From Gammaproteobacteria bacterium (lineage in GTDB: Bacteria > Pseudomonadota > Gammaproteobacteria > Berkiellales > Berkiellaceae), in the NCBI GenBank assembly GCA_016191245.1, contig JACPOY010000025.1:124001-188000 (forward strand): a stretch of DNA of 64,000 nucleotides, given 5' to 3'. The notes under the pieces were generated by a model. It did no database searches and was not told the origin of the DNA. It worked only from the letters and a program-made list of their open reading frames with translations. Below are positions 18,116 to 26,372 of the stretch, piece after piece. Position 1 is the stretch's first letter. Every line of letters starts with the position of its first letter. Made by a program: the position numbers and the translations under genes.

Positions 18116-18721
18116 ATGAAAATTAGAATTGCTCCCATTTTTTTAGTTGTGTTGTGCAGTTTTATGTTCTCTTGCCCAGTATTCGCAGAAGAAACCAAAG
18201 CCACAGAAAAAGTTGAAGCGACCTCTGATGTTGCTAAGTCAAAAGTGTTGTTATTAATTTTTGACTCCAATAAGCCTGAACTGGCTATCAAATTTACCAT
18301 ACCAGAAAATTTTGCCATTAAAGAAAGCAATTCAGAAAATGAGCCTAAGAATAAATTTGTACTTAATAATAAAGAAAATGGTGTTTCTCAACAGATTATT
18401 CTTGGGACGTACAGTGATGTTAAAGAGGCTAAGCAATTAACAGATGGGTTTAAAGAATTCTTAGAAAAATCAGAAACAACCAAAGAATTTAAAGTGCTTG
18501 ATGAAAATATTCAAACTTTTGATCGGTATAAAATAAGTTCTATTGGCGTATCTTATATCGTGAATGATAAACCTTATGTTGTATATTTACAGTTTTATGT
18601 CAGCTCAACAGGTTTTGCCAATGTGCAATGGACAGAATTAGTTCCTAGTGGGGCAAAAAAAGAAGAAGAGCTTAACAGTATAAAGACTAAAGTGAATAAT
18701 GCGATTAAAGTTGTGCCATAA
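18116..18721 (+). CDS. Exported hypothetical protein
   Basis: About 201 residues with a clear Sec signal peptide (KIRIAPIFLVVLCSFMFSCPVFA, cleavage after VFA). Two ATGs occur (18113, 18116); GAGG at 18107 is better spaced for the second. The mature part is a mixed alpha/beta domain with no recognised motif; segments such as NKPELAIKFTIPENFAIKES and YKISSIGVSYIVNDKPYVVYL suggest a beta-rich periplasmic fold. A Cys in the signal region is not in a convincing lipobox. It converges on ftsI, with only 17 bp between stop codons. Confidence 0.72.
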   Translation: MKIRIAPIFLVVLCSFMFSCPVFAEETKATEKVEATSDVAKSKVLLLIFDSNKPELAIKFTIPENFAIKESNSENEPKNKFVLNNKENGVSQQIILGTYSDVKEAKQLTDGFKEFLEKSETTKEFKVLDENIQTFDRYKISSIGVSYIVNDKPYVVYLQFYVSSTGFANVQWTELVPSGAKKEEELNSIKTKVNNAIKVVP

Positions 18722-18738
18722 TATTCAAGCAAGAGAAA

Positions 18739-20463
18739 CTAAGATGATTTTGCCAGAGTATTATCTGGTGGCACATTCAGAATGTGCAGTGCTTTACTCA
18801 CCACATTTTTATAGATTGGGGCGGCCACAAGACCACCGTAATAATTGGCTTCATTGGGCTCTTCAACCACGACAATTGTTGCTAAACGTGGATTATCCAC
18901 TGGTGTGATGCCGGCAAAAATACCAATATGACGATTAGGATCATAACCTTGTGGACCAACCACACGTGTGGTACCGGTTTTCCCGGCCGTTTTGTAACCA
19001 GGTATATTGGCTCGTGAGCCAGTGCCTTTTTGTGTTAATACTTCTGTTAGCATATTCAAAGTGGATTTAGCCACATCTTCTGGCAATACTTGCTCACCTT
19101 TAATTTGACTAGGATCTTTTATTTTCACCAAAGAAATAGGTCGCATTTCTCCATTGGTGGCCAATGTTGCATAGGCGTGTACAATTTGTAAAGGCGTAAC
19201 AGCTAATCCATAACCAAAAGCAATAGTGGCATGAATAAAAGGATTTTTGGGAGGGGCTGGCAGCATGCCGCGTCTTTCCCCTGGAAATGGTGTATTGATA
19301 CTATCGCCCAAACCTAATTTACGAAAAGTCTCTATCAATTGTTCCGGTGGAACAGCAAGCGTCATTTTGCTTATGCCGACATTGCTGGATTTACTTAAGA
19401 CTTCTTTTAAACTTAATAATCCGTAATTATGGTGATCTCTTACTTGATGATTGGCAACATAATAAAAACCAGGAGAGGTATCAATCAATGTTTCAGGGGT
19501 AAAAAGTCGACTGGAGAGCGCACTCGCGATGGAAAATGCTTTCACCGTTGAACCAGGCTCGATTAAATCTGTTACTGCGCGATTACGTGTGCTACTGCCT
19601 TGGCATTCTTGTCGATTGTTTGGATTAAATGATGGAGCGGTCACCATGGCGATAACTTCACCAGTTCTTACATCTAACATGACTAAGGTTGCTGATTTGG
19701 CACCATAACGTTCGATGGCATTTTCTAATTCACGATAAGCAAAACCTTGAATGCGCACATCGATACTTAAAACAATATCTTGTCCTGAATGAGGTGTTTG
19801 AAGATGATCAATATCTTGCACCCAATTACCAGTTCTATCTTCAAGCACGCGCTTTTTACCAATAACGGGTTTGAGCACCTCTTGAAAAGTCATTTCTAAG
19901 CCCGCTTGGCCTTGATCATCAATATCTGTAAACCCTAAAAGTTGTGCGCTTTGTCTACCAGTTGGATAATAACGCCGAAATTCTCTTTTTAGTCCAAGAC
20001 CTTCAATTTTGAGATCTTTTATTTTTTTCGCAACATCAGGTGGGATCCCACGCTTTAAATAAACAAAACCTCGGTTAGGGTGTTGTGTTGTTTTCTCTTG
20101 AAGACTTTCTGCCGGCATTCCCAATAGTTTGGCTAACTGTTCAAGTTGCGATGCCTCGGGTTTAAAATGCTGAGGGTTTATCCAAGCCGCATGTACGGGA
20201 GAGCTGATTGCTAACGGTGTACCACGGCGATCGGTTAACATACCGCGATAAGAAGGAATATCAATGATACGCAAGGTTCTGGCATTACCTTGAGCTTGTA
20301 AGAAATCGGTATGAGAAATATGGAGTTGGATTAACCTGCCAATGATTAATACGGTAAACAAAAGAAAGAAAAAACAAACGATCATCAACCGCCAAGATTT
20401 TGATCCAATCTCTGATGTGTCGGTATTCAGAAAACTATCTTTATGGGCTATTGATTTTATCAT
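18739..20463 (-). CDS. ftsI: Peptidoglycan transpeptidase FtsI (PBP3)
   Basis: Septal D,D-transpeptidase. The 574-residue protein has an N-terminal TM helix (about 24-46), the pedestal domain with PSYRGMLTDRRGTPLA, and a transpeptidase domain with the three active-site motifs: S305-x-x-K308 in EPGSTVKAFS, S359-S-N and K495-TG in AGKTGTT. Only the cell-division class fits length and sequence. It is not in a dcw cluster here: no mraY, murE or ftsL is adjacent. The divergent DUF4286 gene begins 26 bp from its start, so its promoter must be within or beyond that gene. It may be the sole ftsI or a second copy. Confidence 0.92.
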   Translation of the reverse strand: MIKSIAHKDSFLNTDTSEIGSKSWRLMIVCFFFLLFTVLIIGRLIQLHISHTDFLQAQGNARTLRIIDIPSYRGMLTDRRGTPLAISSPVHAAWINPQHFKPEASQLEQLAKLLGMPAESLQEKTTQHPNRGFVYLKRGIPPDVAKKIKDLKIEGLGLKREFRRYYPTGRQSAQLLGFTDIDDQGQAGLEMTFQEVLKPVIGKKRVLEDRTGNWVQDIDHLQTPHSGQDIVLSIDVRIQGFAYRELENAIERYGAKSATLVMLDVRTGEVIAMVTAPSFNPNNRQECQGSSTRNRAVTDLIEPGSTVKAFSIASALSSRLFTPETLIDTSPGFYYVANHQVRDHHNYGLLSLKEVLSKSSNVGISKMTLAVPPEQLIETFRKLGLGDSINTPFPGERRGMLPAPPKNPFIHATIAFGYGLAVTPLQIVHAYATLATNGEMRPISLVKIKDPSQIKGEQVLPEDVAKSTLNMLTEVLTQKGTGSRANIPGYKTAGKTGTTRVVGPQGYDPNRHIGIFAGITPVDNPRLATIVVVEEPNEANYYGGLVAAPIYKNVVSKALHILNVPPDNTLAKSS

Positions 20464-20489
20464 CGCTAATTATGAGGATTGCCTATCCG

Positions 20490-20807
20490 ATGGCCATTAT
20501 ATATGAAGTAAATTTGAAAATAGCACAAACTATTGCCCATGAATACTTAAGTTGGCTGCATGAACATATCAATGAAATGTTAGCCCTGGAAGGGTTTATG
20601 AAAGCCTCCCTATTTGAAGAGATAGAAACAGTGGGAGAAAAGGGCGATGCTAGGTATATTGTTCAATATACGGTGGCATCCCTTGCGGCACTTCATCATT
20701 ATCTAGAGCATTTTGCGCCAATGATGAGGCAGAAGGGATTACAACGCTTTGAGGGCAACTTTACCGCTACAAGACGTATTTTAAAACCGCTTTCGAAGGA
20801 GTCATGA
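20490..20807 (+). CDS. DUF4286 family protein
   Basis: 105 residues from ATG 20490; the frame is open further upstream but the family begins with the MAIIYEVNL strand, and the longer version would overlap ftsI. The pattern IIYEVNLKI...WLHEHINEMLALEGF and ASLFE is typical of DUF4286, a ferredoxin-like alpha/beta domain of unknown function. It lies directly before the thioesterase gene, with the TGA stop abutting its ATG, so the two form an operon. Confidence 0.8.
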   Translation: MAIIYEVNLKIAQTIAHEYLSWLHEHINEMLALEGFMKASLFEEIETVGEKGDARYIVQYTVASLAALHHYLEHFAPMMRQKGLQRFEGNFTATRRILKPLSKES

Positions 20808-21191
20808 ATGGAGCCAAAACCAGAAGGTGAATTAGTTGTTAAAACCATCGCTATGCCCGCGGACACAAATCGTTATGGTGATATGTTTGGTGGCTGGTTA
20901 GTTTCACAAATGGACTTAGGTGGAGCCATTTTGGCACATAAGTTTGGTCATCAACGTATGACAACAGTTGCAATTGATAGAATGGTTTTTATTCGCCCAG
21001 TGTATGTTGGGGATGTCGTTTCTTGTTTTGCAACAGTCGCTAAGCGTGGCAATACCTCGATTGGTATCAGTATCGAGGTGTGGGTTGAACGTATTGCCGA
21101 TCAAAGCATCCTCAAAGTAACGGAGGGTCTCTTTACTTATGTTGCGATTGACGACGAGGGACGCCCAACGCCTATTCAATGGAAGAATTAA
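20808..21191 (+). CDS. yciA: Acyl-CoA thioesterase, YciA/hotdog family
   Basis: 127-residue single hotdog domain that hydrolyses acyl-CoAs. Motifs include NRYGDMFGGWLVSQMDLGGAI, with the central hotdog helix and the active-site aspartate region, and VAIDRMVFIRPVYVGDVV. Length matches YciA. An AAGGAG Shine-Dalgarno inside the end of the upstream gene is spaced eight bases from the ATG, consistent with coupled expression. Confidence 0.93.
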   Translation: MEPKPEGELVVKTIAMPADTNRYGDMFGGWLVSQMDLGGAILAHKFGHQRMTTVAIDRMVFIRPVYVGDVVSCFATVAKRGNTSIGISIEVWVERIADQSILKVTEGLFTYVAIDDEGRPTPIQWKN

Positions 21192-21220
21192 GATAGTTAA
21201 ATATCATTGATATAGTCTTC

Positions 21221-21326
21221 GCAGATAAATTTTCGGCGTTGTTGCCGTCGCCATCTCGCAATCCTCATGTATTTCTCATACACTCCGGTTGCTCGCGGCT
21301 CGGCGCCTAGCCGAAAACTCATCTGC
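21221..21326. repeat. Palindrome-bounded intergenic repeat
   Basis: A 106-bp GC-richer island begins GCAGATAAATTTTCGGCG and ends with the imperfect complement CGCCTAGCCGAAAACTCATC, TGC. The middle carries CTCATGTATTTCTCATACACTCCGG. It has no ORF and differs in composition from the AT-rich flanks, so it looks like a small dispersed repeat element. Only one copy is in this window, so copy number is an inference. Confidence 0.55.
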
Positions 21327-21410
21327 TGTGACTAAATATGGATTGCTATGTATCAAGCCTAACGTTACGATGAAATCAGATGACAATTATTATTAAAGAG
21401 GGAGTTGGAT

Positions 21411-22874
21411 ATGCTTGTTCCAGTGATTTTGGCCGGGGGCTCAGGAACTCGGTTGTGGCCTTTATCACGAGAAGCATACCCTAAGCAATTTATACCTCTT
21501 TTACAAGATCAAAGTTTGTTTCAACATACCCTTGGCAGATTGAGCCATATCAAAGATTGCGCCAAACCTATTGTGGTAGGAAATGAGCAACATCGATTTT
21601 TAATGGCCGAGCAAATTAGACAATCTTCACAACATTGCGACATTATTTTAGAACCTTGCTTCAAAGGAACCGCTCTTGCTGTTGCACTCGCTGCAGTGCA
21701 TGCTTTAGCACAATATGATAGTGATGTTTTATTGTTAGTGTTGCCGGCTGATCATGTGATTGAAGACATTGCTGGCTTTGTGAATACGGTGAACGAAGGC
21801 ATATTAGCGGCTGAAAATGGCAAATTAGTAACTTTTGGTGTGCGCCCAACACATGCTGAAACAGGGTATGGCTATATTCAACAAGGCGACAAGCTTGAAA
21901 ATCAACAAGGATTTACAATAGCCAGATTTATTGAAAAACCAGATCAAAAAACAGCACAACGGCTTTTTGAAAGCCAAACGTTCTTATGGAATAGCGGCAT
22001 GTTTTTATTTTCTGCCAGTGCGTTTTTACAAGAGCTGTTATTACATGAAAAGGGCATGTTCCATACGGCAAAAGCGGCAATAGGCAATGGACAACGCGAT
22101 GCAGATTTTATCCGCCCCAATCAAAAAGATTTTGAACAATGTCCAACCGATTCTATTGATTATGCTGTGATGGAAAAAACAATTAATGGCGCAGTTATTC
22201 CATTGCAAAGCACTTGGAATGATGTGGGTGCATGGGATGCTTTAACTCAACTGCTTCCTCAAGATGAGCAAAATAATGTTTGTATTGGTGATGTGGTTGC
22301 TCAAAAAAGTCAAAACTGTTTGATTCATGCCAATCAACGCTTAGTGGTAGCCGTTGGTGTGAAAGATTTGGTGATTGTAGAAACTCAAGACGCGGTTTTA
22401 GTTTTAGATAAAGCTCATGCTCAAGATGTAAAACAAGTGGTGACGACATTACGTGATAATAAGCGCAAAGAAGTAACATTTCATCGCCGTGTCAGTCGTC
22501 CGTGGGGATCTTTTGAATCTATTGATAGTGGTGATAGATTCCAAGTAAAACGTATTACCGTTGCGGTGGGTGAAAAATTATCGCTACAACGTCATCATCA
22601 TCGCTCTGAACATTGGGTGGTAGTCAAAGGCACCGCTCGCGTCACTCGCGGCGATGAAGTATTTTTACTCTCTGAAAATCAATCGACCTATATCCCAATT
22701 GGTGTCAATCATCGTTTAGAAAATGTCGGTAAACTTCCCTTAGAAATGATAGAAGTGCAATCAGGTGCTTATCTAGGTGAAGATGATATTTTAAGACTAG
22801 ATGATCAATATGGTCGCCAGGCAATGAAATCTTCTCACAGTGAAGATGGGCAAGTTGTGACTGAGGTGAATTAA
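21411..22874 (+). CDS. manC: Mannose-1-phosphate guanylyltransferase / mannose-6-phosphate isomerase
   Basis: Bifunctional enzyme supplying GDP-mannose for surface polysaccharide. The 487-residue protein opens with the nucleotidyltransferase loop LAGGSGTRLWPLSR and QFIPLL; the C-terminal third is a cupin-type PMI domain with RPWGSFESID and HHHRSEHWVVVKGTA. ATG 21411 is preferred over an in-frame TTG at 21405 because AGAGGGAG sits six bases upstream. It is monocistronic here; no other polysaccharide genes are adjacent. A GC-rich palindrome follows the stop. Confidence 0.95.
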   Translation: MLVPVILAGGSGTRLWPLSREAYPKQFIPLLQDQSLFQHTLGRLSHIKDCAKPIVVGNEQHRFLMAEQIRQSSQHCDIILEPCFKGTALAVALAAVHALAQYDSDVLLLVLPADHVIEDIAGFVNTVNEGILAAENGKLVTFGVRPTHAETGYGYIQQGDKLENQQGFTIARFIEKPDQKTAQRLFESQTFLWNSGMFLFSASAFLQELLLHEKGMFHTAKAAIGNGQRDADFIRPNQKDFEQCPTDSIDYAVMEKTINGAVIPLQSTWNDVGAWDALTQLLPQDEQNNVCIGDVVAQKSQNCLIHANQRLVVAVGVKDLVIVETQDAVLVLDKAHAQDVKQVVTTLRDNKRKEVTFHRRVSRPWGSFESIDSGDRFQVKRITVAVGEKLSLQRHHHRSEHWVVVKGTARVTRGDEVFLLSENQSTYIPIGVNHRLENVGKLPLEMIEVQSGAYLGEDDILRLDDQYGRQAMKSSHSEDGQVVTEVN

Positions 22875-22885
22875 TTTTCTTTCTT

Positions 22886-22930
22886 TCCTCGCCCCCTTTG
22901 ATAGGGGGCGGCGAGTCTGCGAGCGGGGGA
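22886..22930. repeat. GC-rich palindrome after manC
   Basis: CTCGCCCCCTTTGATAGGGGGCGGCGAG forms a stable hairpin 12 bp after manC. It resembles the other GC-rich dispersed palindromes in composition but with a different loop. No T-run follows, so a terminator role is uncertain. Confidence 0.6.
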
Positions 22931-23060
22931 TGTCTGCTTCTCATTCCCCTTTTTTCTACCTTTCATCATCTTCTTTATTCCACTGCTTGAAAGCACTATG
23001 TTTTTAGTTAATCCTTGCTAATAATTTATTTAACTAAAATATACACAGAAAGGTATTATC

Positions 23061-23747
23061 ATGCTTGGATTCTTAGAGCCCGTTTGTCGGCAGGTTTGTT
23101 CTGACACATATTACAATTGGTTTGGGCAATATTTTTGGCCTGAACTCTTAAATAATGGATTTTCTTTGGTAGAGTTTTTTACTGAATTAGATACAACGGG
23201 TGTGATTGCAACGGGTACCATGCTATTAGCATCTGCTGGTGGTCTTTACTATTGTATTAGCCGCCGTAATGGACAAGTGCATATAGAAGAATCGGCGACG
23301 CCACTTCTTACTTCAGATGTTCCTGCTATTAGCATGGAAGATGCAGCGCAATTGTTAGAACAACATAAAGAAGAAACTACACGTCTTGAAGCACAGCAAG
23401 CACAACGTTTACAAGAAGCACAATTAGCATTAGAAGCACAAATGCAAGCAACTAAAAGAAATGTTAAAACAGAGACATTGGTTGATATTCAAGCATTAGC
23501 TCAGCCTGCAACTTCAGTAGCACATCCTAAACAGCATATGCCAAAACAACAGATCCTTGCGGCCTATTTTAAAACGCACTTGAGTGAGAAAATGAAATAT
23601 CTGAATCCTTCTTATAAAGCAGAAGTGGAACATGATGCGTTTGTTGATTTAGGCTTGCCTTTAGATGGTATCGTCCCAACCGATCCTGCCGAGTTGCGTC
23701 ATTATCGTTCAACCATGAAAGGCTTGGGGCTTAATTTAAATTACTAA
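23061..23747 (+). CDS. Orphan Cys-containing single-TM protein
   Basis: 228 residues, no family recognised. N-terminus hydrophobic and aromatic, with two Cys spaced VCRQVC (about 8-14). A TM segment (about 49-70) reads GVIATGTMLLASAGGLYYCI and ends at SRRNGQ, closely resembling the TM boundary of the 12668-13072 protein. A Gln/Glu/Ala-rich coiled coil (about 90-135) and a C-terminal helical domain follow. AGAAAGG precedes the ATG. Its own terminator follows, so it is a single-gene unit. Topology with the C-terminus in the cytoplasm is inferred from the RR after the TM. Confidence 0.72.
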   Translation: MLGFLEPVCRQVCSDTYYNWFGQYFWPELLNNGFSLVEFFTELDTTGVIATGTMLLASAGGLYYCISRRNGQVHIEESATPLLTSDVPAISMEDAAQLLEQHKEETTRLEAQQAQRLQEAQLALEAQMQATKRNVKTETLVDIQALAQPATSVAHPKQHMPKQQILAAYFKTHLSEKMKYLNPSYKAEVEHDAFVDLGLPLDGIVPTDPAELRHYRSTMKGLGLNLNY

Positions 23748-23762
23748 TTTTCGCTCCCCATC

Positions 23763-23793
23763 AAAAAGCAGGCCTTGGCCTGCTTTTTTTTTT
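23763..23793 (+). terminator. Rho-independent terminator
   Basis: AAAAAGCAGGCC-TT-GGCCTGCTTTTTT, a 7-bp GC-rich core with A/T extension and a long T-run, directly after the orphan gene. The GCAGGCC/GGCCTGC core is the same as in the terminator at 24839. Confidence 0.93.
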
Positions 23794-24033
23794 GAAAATT
23801 GAGATTTATTGCGACAAATATAGGTATTTTTCTTATTTTTAATGAGATCATAAAACCACCATTTATCTGTTCTTTATGCCTATTAATACCTCTTTAAAAC
23901 CACTTAGCGTGTATCTTTAGCACTCCATCCCAAATGTTAGTTAAATAGTTGACCAAAAACGCGAGAGGAATATAATCACCCTAACATTTTCTGTAAATGT
24001 TATTTGTTTTTATACACTTGAGAGGAAAATATC

Positions 24034-24813
24034 ATGTCAATATTCGAATATTTCAGACCTTCATATTGGGCTGGCAGTGCTGCAGAAACATGCGTTGAAG
24101 CAGATACATTATGCCGTGCTACCGATGCAATCGGTATTACCCCACGTCATTTACCAGAAGTTTTGCAAAATCTTTTGAGCAGCATTAACGATATGACCGG
24201 TGGTTATATTAGTCCTATGACTGCAACTGTTGCTACCGCTGCTGCTGTTTCAACTGGCGTTACCGTATTAGCAATGCGTCAATTACGTACTGACGTTGCA
24301 AAGTTAGTAACAAAAGATTTACTCGAAGCTATCAAAAATGATGCAGAGTTGATGAAAAAGTTTAAAGCACTTGAAAATAATTCAGTTGTTGTTAAGCAAA
24401 TCAAAGGCATGAGCAAAACTGAAGCTCGTGAATTTGCTAACAAATTGAAAGAGCAATCTTTTGCTGGAAGATTCCTTGGCTTTAACGAACAACAACAAGT
24501 TCAAGCTGTAAAAGGTTTCCAAAAAGCAAGAGCAGAAAGAATTGCTAGTGAACAACAAGCTAAGAAAGTAGAAGCTCAACAAGCTAAAACAACTACTGCT
24601 AAGCCTGCTGGTTCATTGTTAGACTGGGTTAGACCTAGTGCATACAAATGGGAAAACAGCTGTTTAAATCCTTATGCTTATAGCTATTTCAAGAAAGGGA
24701 CTACTGCTACGGCTCCAGTAACCACGACAGCACCTAAAGATGGCACAACTTCACCTGATGGTAAAGTAGTAGCTACTGTTGATGACAAAAAGAAATTGCT
24801 TGGACTTAAATAA
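24034..24813 (+). CDS. Orphan single-TM protein with basic coiled-coil region
   Basis: 259 residues, not recognised. N-terminus aromatic (MSIFEYFRPSYWAGS) with two cysteines (about 18 and 25), then a hydrophobic Ala/Thr/Val segment (about 69-87, TATVATAAAVSTGVTVLAM) followed by RQLR. Residues 90-190 are charged helix, Gln/Lys/Ala-rich. A Thr/Ala/Pro-rich stretch near 225-245 precedes the end. Plan (Cys N-terminus, TM, basic flank, helix) matches the neighbour at 23061 and the one at 12668. GAGAGGAAAA before the ATG is a good ribosome site; it has its own terminator. The 286-bp gap before it is AT-rich and contains no gene. Confidence 0.72.
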   Translation: MSIFEYFRPSYWAGSAAETCVEADTLCRATDAIGITPRHLPEVLQNLLSSINDMTGGYISPMTATVATAAAVSTGVTVLAMRQLRTDVAKLVTKDLLEAIKNDAELMKKFKALENNSVVVKQIKGMSKTEAREFANKLKEQSFAGRFLGFNEQQQVQAVKGFQKARAERIASEQQAKKVEAQQAKTTTAKPAGSLLDWVRPSAYKWENSCLNPYAYSYFKKGTTATAPVTTTAPKDGTTSPDGKVVATVDDKKKLLGLK

Positions 24814-24838
24814 GTTTGAAGTAATGTAGTCAGTCAAG

Positions 24839-24866
24839 AGCAGGCCACAGGGCCTGCTTTTTTTTG
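24839..24866 (+). terminator. Rho-independent terminator
   Basis: AGCAGGCC-ACAG-GGCCTGCT followed by eight T. Near-identical stem to the terminator at 23763. Also lies at the end of the convergent minus-strand gene. Confidence 0.93.
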
Positions 24867-24873
24867 TGGGTTG

Positions 24874-25281
24874 TTAATGTAAACGATTACTTGGATAGTG
24901 TGTAATACGTAAATTCGGATCCTCGCCAGCTTTGGTATAGTTATGAATATTGGGCTGTTCGGCAAAGCTCAAGTCAGCAATATGGGTATCATTAAAATAT
25001 TCAACTTCTACTACCACTACATTTTTGTTTTTATTATCAGCATCCGTAGTTTCAGCTAATACCCATTTTGTGTTATGTTTTTGTGGTCTACTGACATTTT
25101 CATTTAGCATTTGCTCTTCAAGAGGCGTTAAGGCTAATTCTTCAAGTGGTGGCCAGTTTGAAGCGCTAGCGTCTTTGGAAAGATTGTTCCAAAAATGAGA
25201 CATTTTCAACTTAAGTTGCCCCAAGCGAGCACTAATTGCACTGAGAAACTTAAGGAACAACGGAGAGGTTTGGGTTGTCAT
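24874..25281 (-). CDS. Hypothetical protein
   Basis: 135 residues, not recognised. The N-terminal 35 residues form an amphipathic, basic helix (LFLKFLSAISARLGQLKLKM); the middle is Pro/Leu/Glu-rich (NWPPLEELALTPLEEQM) and the C-terminal half contains a beta-type segment (NVVVVEVEYFNDTHI). No signal peptide or clear TM. AAGGTGG lies upstream of the ATG. The 267-bp region between it and the divergent BtpA-like gene is AT-rich without a gene and likely holds both promoters. Confidence 0.65.
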   Translation of the reverse strand: MTTQTSPLFLKFLSAISARLGQLKLKMSHFWNNLSKDASASNWPPLEELALTPLEEQMLNENVSRPQKHNTKWVLAETTDADNKNKNVVVVEVEYFNDTHIADLSFAEQPNIHNYTKAGEDPNLRITHYPSNRLH

Positions 25282-25548
25282 ACTGCCACCTTATAGTTAT
25301 TGCTTTTGTTTGTGTTACACCTATCCTTGGATTAAAAAACTATGAGTTATTTAGTTATTAGACTTGTTTATTTAATTCAAGTCAAGCGCAGTCTTGAAAA
25401 ATGCTAAAAAAATCAGTGTTTTCTATGTTTTTTAAGTAAAAAACTCAGTGAATAAAGGGGATTTTTAGAGATTAAAAATCAAGCCTAAATAGGTGAACAG
25501 CTTGCATATGCAAGATTTTCCTGGATAGAAATTAAGAGGATAAAAACA

Positions 25549-26352
25549 ATGAATGCAATGTTTCGTGATCTCTTTACTCAACCCAAACCAGTGATAGGGT
25601 GCATTCACTTGAAGGCATTACCAGGCTCGCCTTTATACAATGGGAAAATGGGTCCGATTTATGAACAAGCGCTTGCTGAATGTGAATTGTACCAATGCCA
25701 TGGTGTAGATGGATTGATCATTGAGAACTTTGGTGACAGGCCTTTTTATCCTGATAACGTTCCCAGTGAAACGATAGCGGCAATGACTGCTATTGGAAGA
25801 GAAATCATTCTGCAAACAAAGATGCCAGTAGGGATTAATACATTACGTAATGATGCAACAGCCGCTCTTAGTATTGCCACCGCAATTGAAGCACAGTTTA
25901 TTCGCGTCAATGTGCATATGCATGCGGTGGTGAGCGATCAAGGGATTATCACTGGGAAAGCTTTTGAGACTTTACGCTTGAAAAAATTACTACAATCTAA
26001 AGTTCAGATTTTTGCCGATGTGCATGTGAAGCATGCCGCTCCTCTGGGTGACATCAGCCTTGAACAAGCCACAGAAGACTTATGTGAACGCGGCATGGTA
26101 GATGCCATTATTGTCTCAGGCGCGGCAACTGGCAAACAAACTTCACTTGATGAAATAAAAACCGTGTCTACATTTGGCCATGTTCCAGTTTTAGTCGGCA
26201 GTGGAATGACCTTTGAGAATTTACCTCTTATCTTGCCTCATGCGGATGGTTTTATCATTGGCAGTTATTTTAAGAAAGAAGGCTTGGCAATGAATGATCT
26301 TGATCCTGCCCGTTTATCTACCTTCATGGGGGCGGTGAAGAAGTTAAGGTAA
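25549..26352 (+). CDS. BtpA/SgcQ family protein
   Basis: 267-residue TIM-barrel-like protein of the BtpA family (PF03437). Signatures: KPVIGCIHLKALPGSP at the N-terminus, GVDGLIIENFGDRPF, and the C-terminal phosphate-loop-like PVLVGSGMT plus ADGFIIGSYFKKEG. In cyanobacteria BtpA is linked to photosystem I assembly, but homologues such as SgcQ occur in sugar clusters and the general reaction is not known. GAGG precedes the ATG (AAGAGGATAAAAACAATG). It lies 20 bp upstream of the small exported protein and probably shares its transcript. Confidence 0.88.
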   Translation: MNAMFRDLFTQPKPVIGCIHLKALPGSPLYNGKMGPIYEQALAECELYQCHGVDGLIIENFGDRPFYPDNVPSETIAAMTAIGREIILQTKMPVGINTLRNDATAALSIATAIEAQFIRVNVHMHAVVSDQGIITGKAFETLRLKKLLQSKVQIFADVHVKHAAPLGDISLEQATEDLCERGMVDAIIVSGAATGKQTSLDEIKTVSTFGHVPVLVGSGMTFENLPLILPHADGFIIGSYFKKEGLAMNDLDPARLSTFMGAVKKLR

Positions 26353-26372
26353 TTTATTTTAAGGAAAGCGAT

